Shown: positions 1 through 7,871 of the stretch, piece after piece
Numbering within the stretch: position 1 is the first letter of the stretch
Layout of the letters: the number at the start of each line of letters is the position of its first letter
Assembly (NCBI GenBank): GCA_003022725.1
Contig: PXSQ01000088.1
Location: 36,510-92,681 of the forward strand
Direction of reading: 5' to 3'
Origin: Halobacteriales archaeon SW_7_65_23
Lineage (GTDB): Archaea > Halobacteriota > Halobacteria > Halobacteriales > Haloarculaceae
DNA: 56,172 nt
Translations under genes and position numbers: made by a program
Notes under the pieces: model-generated
Seen by the model: the letters and a program-made list of their open reading frames with translations, nothing else
What the model was told of the DNA's origin: nothing
The model's database searches: none

Positions 1-519
1 CTCGGCGACGCGATCGGCTACCCGATCGACCTCGCCCGCGACGACGAGAGCGGGTTCCCGGACGACACCGACGCCTCCGGGCCGACGGTGATCACCGCGG
101 GCACGCTCGAACGGGTCGCCTCGTGGTACGACGACATCGTTCCCGGGGAGATGCGCCGCCGCCTCCGCCCGAACGTCGTGATCGGCGGCGTCGAACCGTT
201 CTGGGAGGACCACCTCTACGAGGCGCCCGGCAGCGTCGTCCCCTTCGAGGTCGGCGACGCCCGCCTCCACGGGGTCAACCCCTGCCAGCGCTGCATCGTC
301 CCCACCCGGGATCCCGACACCGGCGAATCGACGGCCGGCTTCCAGGAGACGTTCATGGAGCGGCGCCGCGACACCCTCCCCGAGTGGGCCAGCGAGGCCT
401 GGTACGACCACTACTTCCGCCTGATGGTCAACACGCGCGTCCCCGAACCGTCGTGGGGCGAGCGGATCGCCGTCGGCGACGAGATCTCCGAGCCCCTGCC
501 CGCGACGAGCGCCGAGTAA
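1..519 (+). CDS. MOSC domain protein, C-terminal part (gene enters from the left edge)
   Basis: The reading frame is open from base 1, so the true start lies outside the window. The visible 172 residues fit the C-terminal half of the MOSC (molybdenum cofactor sulfurase C-terminal) family, in the YcbX-like type with an N-terminal beta-barrel. The best landmark is the conserved cysteine stretch NPCQRCIVPTRDPDTG at about residues 94-109 of the visible part, which carries the putative cysteine ligand or sulfur-carrying residue of the family. Members are linked to molybdenum cofactor handling or to reduction of N-hydroxylated compounds; the substrate cannot be told here. The upstream neighbour is not visible and the next gene, an SDR protein on the same strand, follows after about 130 bases. 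Confidence 0.85.
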   Translation, partial: LGDAIGYPIDLARDDESGFPDDTDASGPTVITAGTLERVASWYDDIVPGEMRRRLRPNVVIGGVEPFWEDHLYEAPGSVVPFEVGDARLHGVNPCQRCIVPTRDPDTGESTAGFQETFMERRRDTLPEWASEAWYDHYFRLMVNTRVPEPSWGERIAVGDEISEPLPATSAE

Positions 520-620
520 CGGGGCGTCCGTGTCGTTGGTTTTTTGCGTGTGCTGCAGCGTGAGCTGTCGCTACCGGGTTCGCAGTGTCGGGGGCGTGGA
601 CCATCAGGCTGGAGCGCCGA

Positions 621-630
621 GATTTATGGG
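621..630 (+). promoter_or_regulatory. TATA-like box for the SDR gene
   Basis: The AT-rich core ATTTATG sits 27-31 nt before the ATG at 653, the usual spacing for a leaderless or short-leader haloarchaeal transcript. No upstream BRE was judged separately. Confidence 0.45.
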
Positions 631-652
631 GAGACGGCTCCCAGGGAGGAGT

Positions 653-1438
653 ATGGATCTCGGCATGGAGGGCAACGTAGCACTGTGCACAGCAGCGAGC
701 AGCGGCCTGGGGCTGGCGAGCGCGGAGGCGCTGGCCCGCGAGGGCGCACACGTGGCGATCTGTGGAACGACCGAGGAACACCTCGAAACGGCGGGCGAGC
801 AGCTCAAGGCGGCGGGCGACGGCGACGTCCTGGCCGTCGAGGCCGACATCACCGATCCCGACCACGTGAGCGCGTTCGTCGAGCAGACCGTCGACCGGTT
901 CGGCGGGCTCGACCACGTCGTCACCAGCGCCGGCGGCGTCCCGAGCGGCCCGTTCGTCGAGATGGACGACCGCGACTGGTACGGCGCCTACGACATGCTC
1001 GTGATGAGCGTCGTCTGGACCTGCCGCGAGGTCCGGCCACACCTCGAGGACTCCGACGCCGGCAGCATCGTCGCGATCACCTCCCGGACAACCCAGGAGG
1101 TGGCCGACGACCTGGTGCTGTCGAACGCCGTCCGCCGCGGCGTGGTCGGCCTGGTCAAGACGCTCTCCCGCGAGTTCGCGCCAGAGGTCCGCGCCAACAC
1201 GGTCCTGCCGGGCGCTCACGAGACGCCGCGCATCGAGGAACTGATCGAGCAGGCCGTCGAGCGCGGCGACGTCGCCGACTACGAGGAGGGGTACGCCGAC
1301 TGGGCCGACGGGATTCCCCTCGAACGGATCGGCGACCCGCAGGAGCTGGGCGACGCCGTCGCGTTCCTCTCCAGCGACCGGGCGAGCTACGTCAACGGGG
1401 CTGCACTCCCGGTCGACGGCGGCTCGCTGCGCAGCTGA
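653..1438 (+). CDS. SDR family protein with degenerate active site
   Basis: This 261-residue protein has the short-chain dehydrogenase/reductase fold: a glycine-rich nucleotide loop near the N-terminus (TAASSGLGLASA), a central NxAG-like segment (TSAGG) and the C-terminal YVNGAALPVDGG signature. The catalytic Tyr-xxx-Lys is missing; the aligned stretch reads LVLSNAVRRGVVG. That variant resembles the beta-ketoacyl-ACP-reductase-like SDR subgroup described as lacking a perfect catalytic tetrad, so it may bind NAD(P) without classical chemistry. I chose ATG 653 because the SDR similarity starts there, a purine-rich GGAGGA precedes it and a TATA-like ATTTATG lies about 27-31 nt upstream. A longer frame to 530 has no family similarity. 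Confidence 0.85.
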   Translation: MDLGMEGNVALCTAASSGLGLASAEALAREGAHVAICGTTEEHLETAGEQLKAAGDGDVLAVEADITDPDHVSAFVEQTVDRFGGLDHVVTSAGGVPSGPFVEMDDRDWYGAYDMLVMSVVWTCREVRPHLEDSDAGSIVAITSRTTQEVADDLVLSNAVRRGVVGLVKTLSREFAPEVRANTVLPGAHETPRIEELIEQAVERGDVADYEEGYADWADGIPLERIGDPQELGDAVAFLSSDRASYVNGAALPVDGGSLRS

Positions 1439-1560
1439 CCGACCGGTGGTTCGCCGGGCAGAGATCAGCTCAGTGGATCGGCGCTCCAGCGGACGCTGTT
1501 CGTGCTCGCTGACAACGGGGCGACGGTGCGACGTTCGACCTGAGCGGCCGGGCCGTCGAC

Positions 1561-3447
1561 GTGCCGGGACCGGTCGAGTTCCACCAGTTCGACGCGGCAG
1601 CGGCGCCGAGCGACGTGGCTGACGAGCTGGTGGGGATCACCCTCGACGCGATGCTCGCGGAGAGGCGGGACCGGCCGGAGCCGATCTCGCGAGGGCTCGG
1701 TCAGTACCTCGCCGTCGACGAGGACTGGACCGTGACCGACTGGGATCCGCGGCTCGCTGAGTGGACCGGCGTCGAGCCGGGGACGATCGTCGGCCGGAAG
1801 CTCTGGGAAGCGCTGCCGGATTGGGAGTCGTCGGTGTTCGCCGAGCGGTGCCGGGAGGTGATGGACACCCGGGAGTCGATCACGACGGATCTGTACCACG
1901 GACCGGGGGAGTGCTGGCTCGAGGTACAGATCCTTCCGTGGGCCGCCGGCGGACTCGAGTGTTTTCTCCGGGACGTCACCGAGTACAAGGCGGTCCAGAT
2001 CGAGGGGACCAGCGGCATCGAGAGCACGCTCGACCGCATCACGGACGCGTTCTTCGCGCTGGACAACCGCGAACAGTTCGTCTTCCTGAACAGCCGGGCG
2101 GAGTTCCTGCTCGACGTCGACGCCGACGAGGTGGAGGGCGAGCGGTTCTGGGACGAGTTCCCCGCGGCGGTGAGCACGACGTTCTACCGGGAGTTCAAGG
2201 GCGCGATGGAGACCCAGGAGCCGACGAGCTTCGAGGAGTACTACCGGCCGCTTTCCCGCTGGTTCGAGGTCAACGCCTACCCCGCCGAGGACGGGCTCTC
2301 GGTGTTCCTGCGGGACGTCACCGAACAGATCGAGCTCCAGCGGAAGCTCCAGGACCTCCACGACGTCACCCGTGAGCTGATCGTCGCGGAGTCGGACGTC
2401 GACATCGCCGCGGGGACCGTCGAGGCCGCCGAGGAGATCCTCGACTTCTCCCTGGTCACGGTCTGGCGACACAACGCCAGCACCGGGAAGCTCGATCCGC
2501 TGGCGTGGTCCCCGGCGATCGACCGACGGGAGACGGAAATGGAGCCGCTTGGCCCCGACAGCCGCTTCATCTGGGCCGTCTACGAGAACAGCGAGCGGCG
2601 CCACCTCGGGTTCGTCCCCGCGACGACCGCGACCTCCCACCACCCGGGGAAGGTCACCTCGGAGCTTCTGGTTCCCGTCGGGGAGTACGGCGTGCTCGGC
2701 GCCTACTCCGACGATCGGGATGCGTTCACCGAGACCGACGTCGAGCTGTTCCGGCTGCTCGCGAGCACGGTCGAGTCGGCGTTCGCCCGCACCGAACGCG
2801 AGCGGGAGATCGCCCAGCGCAACGAGCGGCTCAACGAGTTCGCCAGCGTCGTCTCCCACGACCTGCGCAACCCGCTGAACATCGCCGCCGCTCACGCCGA
2901 ACTCGCCCGCGACGTCGAGGACGACGAGGAACACCTCGACAAGATCGACGAGTCGCTCCACCGGATGGAGCGACTGATCGAGGATCTGCTCGCCAGGGCG
3001 CGCGGGGACCGCGACCTCGACCGCGAACCGGTCGACCTCGACACGCTCGCGTGGGAAGCCTGGGACGGCGTCGACACCGAGGACGCGACGCTGTCGCTGT
3101 CGGGTAGCGCGTCGCTGGACGCCGACCCCGGCCGCCTCACGCAGCTGTTCGAGAACCTCTTTCGCAACGCCGTGGAACACGGCGGCGAGGGCGTCTCGGT
3201 CCGGGTCGACACCTGCGAGGACGGCTTTTCCGTCGCCGACGACGGCCCCGGCATCCCCGCCGACGAGCGCGAACAGGTGTTCGAGCGGGGCGTCAGCAGG
3301 AGCGAGGACGGCACCGGCTACGGCCTCTCGATCGTCGCCGACATCGTCGAGGGCCACGGCTGGCGGGTCGAGGCGACCGAAAGTGCCGGGGGTGGCGCCC
3401 GCTTCGAGATCACGAACATCTACTCGCTGTCTGAATCGGATGACTGA
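1561..3447 (+). CDS. Sensor histidine kinase, PAS-PAS-GAF-HisKA-HATPase
   Basis: The protein has 628 residues and no membrane segment, so it is a soluble sensor. Domains in order: PAS at about 45-140, PAS at 155-258, GAF at 265-410, HisKA with the phospho-acceptor H433 in SHDLRNPL, and HATPase_c at about 510-620 with N box (FENLFRNAVEHGG), G1 box (DDGPGIP) and G2 box (GTGYGLSIV). It should autophosphorylate on H433 in response to an unknown cue; no response regulator gene is adjacent. GTG 1561 is the only initiator codon between the in-frame stop at 1510 and the first PAS. The preceding sequence looks coding in two frames, so the N-terminus may be truncated. The stop codon lies within the left arm of a palindromic repeat. 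Confidence 0.9.
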   Translation: MPGPVEFHQFDAAAAPSDVADELVGITLDAMLAERRDRPEPISRGLGQYLAVDEDWTVTDWDPRLAEWTGVEPGTIVGRKLWEALPDWESSVFAERCREVMDTRESITTDLYHGPGECWLEVQILPWAAGGLECFLRDVTEYKAVQIEGTSGIESTLDRITDAFFALDNREQFVFLNSRAEFLLDVDADEVEGERFWDEFPAAVSTTFYREFKGAMETQEPTSFEEYYRPLSRWFEVNAYPAEDGLSVFLRDVTEQIELQRKLQDLHDVTRELIVAESDVDIAAGTVEAAEEILDFSLVTVWRHNASTGKLDPLAWSPAIDRRETEMEPLGPDSRFIWAVYENSERRHLGFVPATTATSHHPGKVTSELLVPVGEYGVLGAYSDDRDAFTETDVELFRLLASTVESAFARTEREREIAQRNERLNEFASVVSHDLRNPLNIAAAHAELARDVEDDEEHLDKIDESLHRMERLIEDLLARARGDRDLDREPVDLDTLAWEAWDGVDTEDATLSLSGSASLDADPGRLTQLFENLFRNAVEHGGEGVSVRVDTCEDGFSVADDGPGIPADEREQVFERGVSRSEDGTGYGLSIVADIVEGHGWRVEATESAGGGARFEITNIYSLSESDD

Positions 3448-3531
3448 TCGTGATTATTGTGACTGTTTACCGGGTCGACCGCACGTCTTTCGGCGGTCGC
3501 CTCGGTAAGGACTCACAATAATCACGATCAG
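3444..3531. repeat. 88-bp near-perfect inverted repeat (palindromic element, copy A)
   Basis: Positions 3444-3462 (starting CTGATCGTGATTATTG) are the exact reverse complement of 3513-3531. The match continues imperfectly inward (3463-3472 against 3503-3512, both ending in TTACCG), and GACCGC pairs with GCGGTC in the loop. The result is one long hairpin that begins over the stop codon of the histidine kinase. The left 22 bases at 3451-3472 match 16570-16591 at 20 of 22 positions, so this is a dispersed repeat and not only a local terminator. A miniature inverted-repeat element or a bidirectional terminator are the main options. Confidence 0.8.
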
Positions 3532-3855
3532 AGGCGTTTGTTCCACTCCTCAACCGGTAATCGGGTCTCAGTCGCTTCAAGCAGTCGCGCCGAACCTGTC
3601 AATAGAACAAGGGTTGGTTCAGAATCACGGTTGGCCCTGTACCCGATGTTCTGGCTAGTTTCGACAGTTTTGGGATGTAACCCAACCGGTGCTTTTATAG
3701 GATATCCAGAATGATATTGGCTTGTCACGAGGCGCGGGCACTGAGAGAAAAGCGACAGTCACAGACCGTCGAGACGGGACGAATCGGCACCGAACCACAC
3801 AGCCGTGGGAGGGAGCAGACGCATCCACTCGATAGCAGTCAGACTTTCACAGACG
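3532..3855. other. Intergenic stretch, relatively AT-rich, with a candidate promoter
   Basis: No convincing gene is seen. A TATA-like GCTTTTATAGG lies near 3691-3701 and would give a transcript start around 3725 and a leader of about 130 nt for the downstream Ig-like protein. A reverse-strand frame at 3528-3728 (66 codons, starting MTSQYHSGYPIK) ends inside the palindromic element. It could be a gene remnant, but I cannot relate it to a family. Confidence 0.4.
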
Positions 3856-6213
3856 ATGCACGAACACGACACACGAGACAGGGACCCGGCCAAGGTGGGA
3901 ACCTGGTACGTAATCGAGACCGAACAGGGAGACAAACAACTCATCACCGAAGAAGAGTACGTTCGGGGTGAGTACGATGGCGCCGAGAAAGAGCTGACGA
4001 CGACGGAGGTGAGCGTCGCGAGCGACGGAACGAAGACTGCGGTGTTGGTCTCGGCCGATGGACAGTTGGGGAATCGGGACCTCCCGTCGGACGCGACAGC
4101 GACGATCTGGACTGGCACCTACGATGACAGTGGAACTGTCCCGTCAGGCGTTGCCAACGAAACGATCGACGTGACCGTCACGAAGGGAGGCAGCGAGGAG
4201 ACGTTCACTGTCGACACTGACAGCAACGGTTCTGCATCGGTGTCGTACGACCTCTCGGAGTCAGGTCGTGGTAGCGGGACCTACTCCGTCGAGGTCAGTC
4301 CACAGAGTCACGACAATCTCAGCGCGACGACTCAGTTCAACGCAGGCGTTCGAGTGAAATCGACAGCTGGATTTCGAAACACCATTCTGACAGGGAAAGA
4401 GTCGACGTTCTCGTTTCTTGCTCACGACGGTGACTCGGGGGTCTCCGGTGAGGACCTCGATCTGACCATCACGAAACAGAGCGACGGGAGTCAGGTCAAG
4501 CAAGTGACGAAGACGACGGATTCGGCCGGATTTGCGACGGTCTCGTTTACACCGTCCAGCAGGGACACCTACAACATCCAGGCGGTCCGAAACAACTCGC
4601 TCGTCGCGTCCGCGCAAACCGATGCTTGGCCGGCAATCTGCTGGAACGACTTCGATTTCCGCAACGCGCTCCGTGGCGCGACGAACACGTACGGCGGATA
4701 CATCATCACTGCGAACGGCCGCCTCTCGAACACAGACGTTACGATCACGTTCTACACAGACGCCACACGTGAGACCCAGTTCGCACAGAAGACGACGACG
4801 ACAGATTCGGGTGGCTTCTTCACCGTCGATTACACGGTTCCACCTGATTTCAGCGGGGGAACCCTCTATCCCGAGGCAGAAACGACAAATATCCAATCGA
4901 TTTCCCTCCAGCAGGGAAGGATCGGCGTCACCGACGTGTCGAGCGCCGATGTCGGGGACGGTGGCGGTGGTGGGGAGCAAGACCCCGTTGAATTAACTGC
5001 CACAGCCGACTCCCGGCGTGCACCAGGGGAAACGTTGACCGTCGACGTCTCCGCGACAGATGGCGACTCGCCGATCACCGGTCAGGACGTCGACCTGTAT
5101 CTGTCGTATGGTACCAATGGACCGCCACTCTACTCGACGACACTGACCACTGATACCTCCGGTGAGGCGACCGCCGCTGTACAACTCCCCGACGATACTG
5201 CCGACAACAGCAATGTCCGGGGCACGCTCGGTATGGAGTACAACGGAAATACGTACACAGCGTCGACGTTCACCTCCATCCGAGCGTATCAGATTGACTT
5301 TGATACTGATGAATTTAGAGTGGCGAGGGGGGAATCGGCAACCTTGACGCTCGATGTCACAGATGAAGCCACCGATCAGGGTGCAGCAGGAATTCCAGTC
5401 CAGTTCGATGCCCAGTACCTGTTCGCACAGGACGGGTCATTCGACACGGGGAGACTTGAGTCCGGGAGCGATGGGACAGATACACAGAGTGTGACCATAC
5501 CAAACGATATCGGCCACTGGGCACTCTTTAATAGAATCGATAGATACAATGGTACCAACGTCGGGAGGCAATTGACATTCGTCGGGAGTTTCGGAAATCT
5601 GCAGTTGACCGACGATACTCTGGTCGCTGGCGAGTCTGCGAATTTCGAATTCGATATACAAAACGATGCGACGCTGTACGGGATTGTCTTCGGAGAAACG
5701 CCGAGGAGGGCAGAACGACCGTTCGGAAAGGTTTTCCAGGGAACCAGTTTCTCGCTGCAGATTCCGCCGCAGTTCACGACGGGCGAGAACTTTTTCATCA
5801 ACGTGTATGCAATTGATGATCAGGGGCGGTTGTACTCAGGGTCCGAGTTCACTTCGATCGACCAGGACGCATCGCAGGCCCCGTCGGTCACGGCGCAAGG
5901 TGGATCGGCCGCTGTCGGTGGCGAAGTCACGATCTCTGTCGACGCGAGCGACGCCGCAAACGTCATCATCGAAAAGCTCTGGACCGACTGGACGATCGCG
6001 GGCCAGAGTACGGGGAGTGCAAACGTCGAGGACGCGATCTCCGAAACCGGACAGGTAGGAATCAGCTATGGCGCAACCCTGGACTCGATCTCACCGTCGC
6101 TCACGATTTCGCTGCCAGACCGATACATCGGCGGCGAGTACGAGGTAGACGTTATTGCACTCAGTGGGAACGGCAAAACGGCCGAGACGACCGCCACAAT
6201 CACGATCAGCTAG
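3856..6213 (+). CDS. Long beta-sandwich (Ig-like) repeat protein, unknown function
   Basis: About 785 residues from ATG 3856; an in-frame GTG at 3805 would add 17 residues. After a short N-terminal segment (GTWYVIETEQGDKQLITEEEY), the protein is a series of Ig-like modules with repeated phrases such as TDSAGFATVSF, TDSGGFFTVDY and TDTSGEATAAV. These are typical of big macroglobulin- or invasin-like bacterial Ig domains. A glycine run (GDGGGGGEQ) divides the halves. I see no signal peptide, Tat motif, lipobox or C-terminal anchor, which is odd for such a protein. Codon use is less GC-biased than in the neighbours, and the gene sits beside a palindromic repeat, which suggests horizontal gain. 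Function not recognised; adhesion or surface scaffolding is only a guess. Confidence 0.75.
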   Translation: MHEHDTRDRDPAKVGTWYVIETEQGDKQLITEEEYVRGEYDGAEKELTTTEVSVASDGTKTAVLVSADGQLGNRDLPSDATATIWTGTYDDSGTVPSGVANETIDVTVTKGGSEETFTVDTDSNGSASVSYDLSESGRGSGTYSVEVSPQSHDNLSATTQFNAGVRVKSTAGFRNTILTGKESTFSFLAHDGDSGVSGEDLDLTITKQSDGSQVKQVTKTTDSAGFATVSFTPSSRDTYNIQAVRNNSLVASAQTDAWPAICWNDFDFRNALRGATNTYGGYIITANGRLSNTDVTITFYTDATRETQFAQKTTTTDSGGFFTVDYTVPPDFSGGTLYPEAETTNIQSISLQQGRIGVTDVSSADVGDGGGGGEQDPVELTATADSRRAPGETLTVDVSATDGDSPITGQDVDLYLSYGTNGPPLYSTTLTTDTSGEATAAVQLPDDTADNSNVRGTLGMEYNGNTYTASTFTSIRAYQIDFDTDEFRVARGESATLTLDVTDEATDQGAAGIPVQFDAQYLFAQDGSFDTGRLESGSDGTDTQSVTIPNDIGHWALFNRIDRYNGTNVGRQLTFVGSFGNLQLTDDTLVAGESANFEFDIQNDATLYGIVFGETPRRAERPFGKVFQGTSFSLQIPPQFTTGENFFINVYAIDDQGRLYSGSEFTSIDQDASQAPSVTAQGGSAAVGGEVTISVDASDAANVIIEKLWTDWTIAGQSTGSANVEDAISETGQVGISYGATLDSISPSLTISLPDRYIGGEYEVDVIALSGNGKTAETTATITIS

Positions 6214-6572
6214 CGACTGTCGGTGCTGACCGTTTCGTCGCCGGCTTGTCCGCTGTCGCCTGCCGTCGAAATCCGGATATTCCCGCACAGAACACGAACG
6301 ACCTGCCGGACCCCGCCGACGAGCCTCCGAACGAGTCCTTCTCGCGGTGCGGTTCTGGAGTGGCGGCCTACGGTCTCCACAGTCGGGGTGACAGAGACCG
6401 CTGCTCGGGCCCGTGCGAACGTGGGAGCCGGTGGCGTGGCATCGGTCGCATGTCGAATCGTCTCCCTCGCCGAGTCAGCCCACTTCTCCAGCTCGCGACG
6501 CTGGGCTTCCAGCGAGTAGCTTCCGCGGTCGTGTTCGAACAAGATATTGATGTTCTTATATATCTTGTACAC
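6210..6572 (-). CDS. Hypothetical small protein
   Basis: This frame of up to 120 residues starts at GTG 6572. It begins with an aromatic and basic stretch, then SLEAQRRELEKWADSARETI, which would form an amphipathic helix, followed by a low-complexity basic tail. No family is recognised. It overlaps the end of the Ig-like gene by 4 bases in convergent orientation. An AT-rich TATATAAG motif lies inside the first codons, so the true start may be further in. A real gene is possible but unproven. Confidence 0.35.
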   Translation of the reverse strand: MYKIYKNINILFEHDRGSYSLEAQRRELEKWADSARETIRHATDATPPAPTFARARAAVSVTPTVETVGRHSRTAPREGLVRRLVGGVRQVVRVLCGNIRISTAGDSGQAGDETVSTDSR

Positions 6573-6618
6573 TTCGGGCAGTCAGTCACGTCGGACGATC
6601 TATCACATCCACCAGGTG

Positions 6619-6628
6619 ATTTATACCA
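6619..6628 (+). promoter_or_regulatory. TATA-like box upstream of the 61-codon frame
   Basis: GATTTATACC lies 25-34 nt before ATG 6653, the normal spacing for leaderless haloarchaeal genes. It is the main support for the small downstream frame. Confidence 0.4.
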
Positions 6629-6652
6629 CGAATGTATCAAATTGAGCCACAC

Positions 6653-6838
6653 ATGGCGAAGTCATCGGAGGAACTCTCCATTCAATCGAGCAAATCAACC
6701 ACGGAGATCCACGCTGCCGACGACGAAGCCACGGACTATGCCGACTCACACTGGCTCGAGCGCGCGACGCGTCCGCGCCAGCGAGCGACGGTCCGCTACC
6801 GGTCGGTCCAGCGCAGCAACAAAAGCGTCAGTTCGTAG
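6653..6838 (+). CDS. Hypothetical small protein (61 aa)
   Basis: The frame starts MAKSSEELSIQSSKS and has an acidic middle (IHAADDEATDYADSHW) and a basic tail. It resembles no family I know. Support comes from the well-placed TATA-like box at 6619-6628. The last 43 bases overlap the 3' end of tatC on the other strand, which weakens the case; the C-terminal part may be read-through of sequence constrained by tatC. Confidence 0.35.
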   Translation: MAKSSEELSIQSSKSTTEIHAADDEATDYADSHWLERATRPRQRATVRYRSVQRSNKSVSS

Positions 6839-7710
6839 AGGGCGATCATCGTCGCCACCACTACGAACGGCGCGAAGTTTGTCGGGTCGGGGCTGAACAG
6901 GAAGGCGACGCCGGCAAAGCCCGCCCAGAAGTACAGCCGCTTGTCGACGAGCCACTGCCTGGTGGTGACCCGCATCATGACGGCGAGCATCATGAACAGC
7001 GGGATCTGGAAGATGGCGGCGAACAGCCCGATCATCAGCAAGATTGTGTCGAACGTCTCGGTCAGCCCGAACGCGATCTCGGCGGCCTCCTCGGAGTAGT
7101 ACAGGAAGTACGTGAACAGGAACGGCAACACGAGGAAGTATGCGAACGCGACGCCGACAAGCGCGAGCAGCAGGCTGGTCGGCACCGACGAGAGGTAGTA
7201 CCGGCGCTCGTGGAGGTACAGCCCCGGGCGCATGAACAGGTACGACTGGTAGACGAATACGGGGAGCGCGACGATGAAGCCGACCAGCGAGGCGACCTTC
7301 AGGCGCGCGAGCAGCAGCGCGAGCGGGTGGTACACGCGGGGGCAGGCGGCGTCGCTGCCCTCCGGCAGCTCCCCGCCGACGGCCAGGTTGGCGCATTTCG
7401 AGCCGTCGCCGGGCAGAAACGAGTACCACAGGAAGTTGATCAGCCGGTCGGCGAAGGGGAAGGCGATGGCGCTGGCGATGGCCATGACGACGACGACCCA
7501 GGCGAGCCGGCGGATCATCTCCTCGATGTGCTCGGTCAGCGGCATCTCCTCGTCGTCGGGCGCGCCGCTGTAGCCGCTGTCGCTGGCGGGAGCACCGCTG
7601 TCGCTGGCGGGAGCACCGCCGTCGCTGGCGGGAGCCCCGATCCCGGGCTGGCCGGGGACGCCGTCGGGATCGGCGGTGGGCGTGTCGGCGGGCTCGTCCC
7701 CGTCGCTCAT
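6796..7710 (-). CDS. tatC: Twin-arginine translocase subunit TatC (single-unit type)
   Basis: The protein has 304 residues. A disordered acidic N-terminal tail of about 70 residues contains three copies of GAPAS(D)SG. The TatC body follows: MPLTEHIEEMIRRLAW leading to the first membrane helix, and about six helices in all. TatC recognises twin-arginine signal peptides in the membrane and, with TatA, exports folded proteins; in haloarchaea it carries most secreted proteins. ATG 7710 was chosen over the upstream 7761 start because the extra 17 residues look unstructured and no promoter supports them. The gene is divergent from the double-unit TatC, the usual tatCo/tatCt arrangement of haloarchaea. 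By that context this is the TatCo type. Confidence 0.92.
   Translation of the reverse strand: MSDGDEPADTPTADPDGVPGQPGIGAPASDGGAPASDSGAPASDSGYSGAPDDEEMPLTEHIEEMIRRLAWVVVVMAIASAIAFPFADRLINFLWYSFLPGDGSKCANLAVGGELPEGSDAACPRVYHPLALLLARLKVASLVGFIVALPVFVYQSYLFMRPGLYLHERRYYLSSVPTSLLLALVGVAFAYFLVLPFLFTYFLYYSEEAAEIAFGLTETFDTILLMIGLFAAIFQIPLFMMLAVMMRVTTRQWLVDKRLYFWAGFAGVAFLFSPDPTNFAPFVVVATMIALYELTLLLLRWTDR
7574..7636. repeat. Three tandem 21-bp units within tatC
   Basis: The units 7574-7594 and 7595-7615 are identical and 7616-7636 differs at two positions. They encode the repeated Ala-Pro-Ala-Ser-Asp-Ser-Gly segment of the TatC N-terminal tail. The in-frame 21-bp period suggests slippage expansion and probable length variation between strains. 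Confidence 0.85.
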
Positions 7711-7871
7711 TGTCTCCGGGTTGTCCGTCGGCTCTTGTAAGCCTTCTTTCTCGGGGCGCACCGGCGGCGACCGGAGCGCCGCGCAGTCGTGCGGTCAAGT
7801 CCCCCCAGGAGCGTTCGCTGTGCTCCCGGTATGAATAGATTGATAACCGACAGTCGGTAAGACCGGGGTAG

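Noticed and set aside
428-1219. Long reverse-strand open frame (263 codons) opposite the SDR gene
   Set aside because: It mirrors the coding frame in GC-rich DNA, has no family features, and the forward SDR explains the sequence.
3444-3531. Simple rho-independent terminator for the kinase gene
   Set aside because: The hairpin is far longer than a terminator, lacks a T-run and shares sequence with distant copies, so a repeat element is more likely, although a terminating effect is not excluded.
3711-3971. 86-codon forward frame before the Ig-like protein
   Set aside because: Overlaps the start of the real gene in another frame and has a shadow-type composition.
7574-7636. CRISPR-like array
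   Set aside because: Units are contiguous without spacers and encode a protein repeat.
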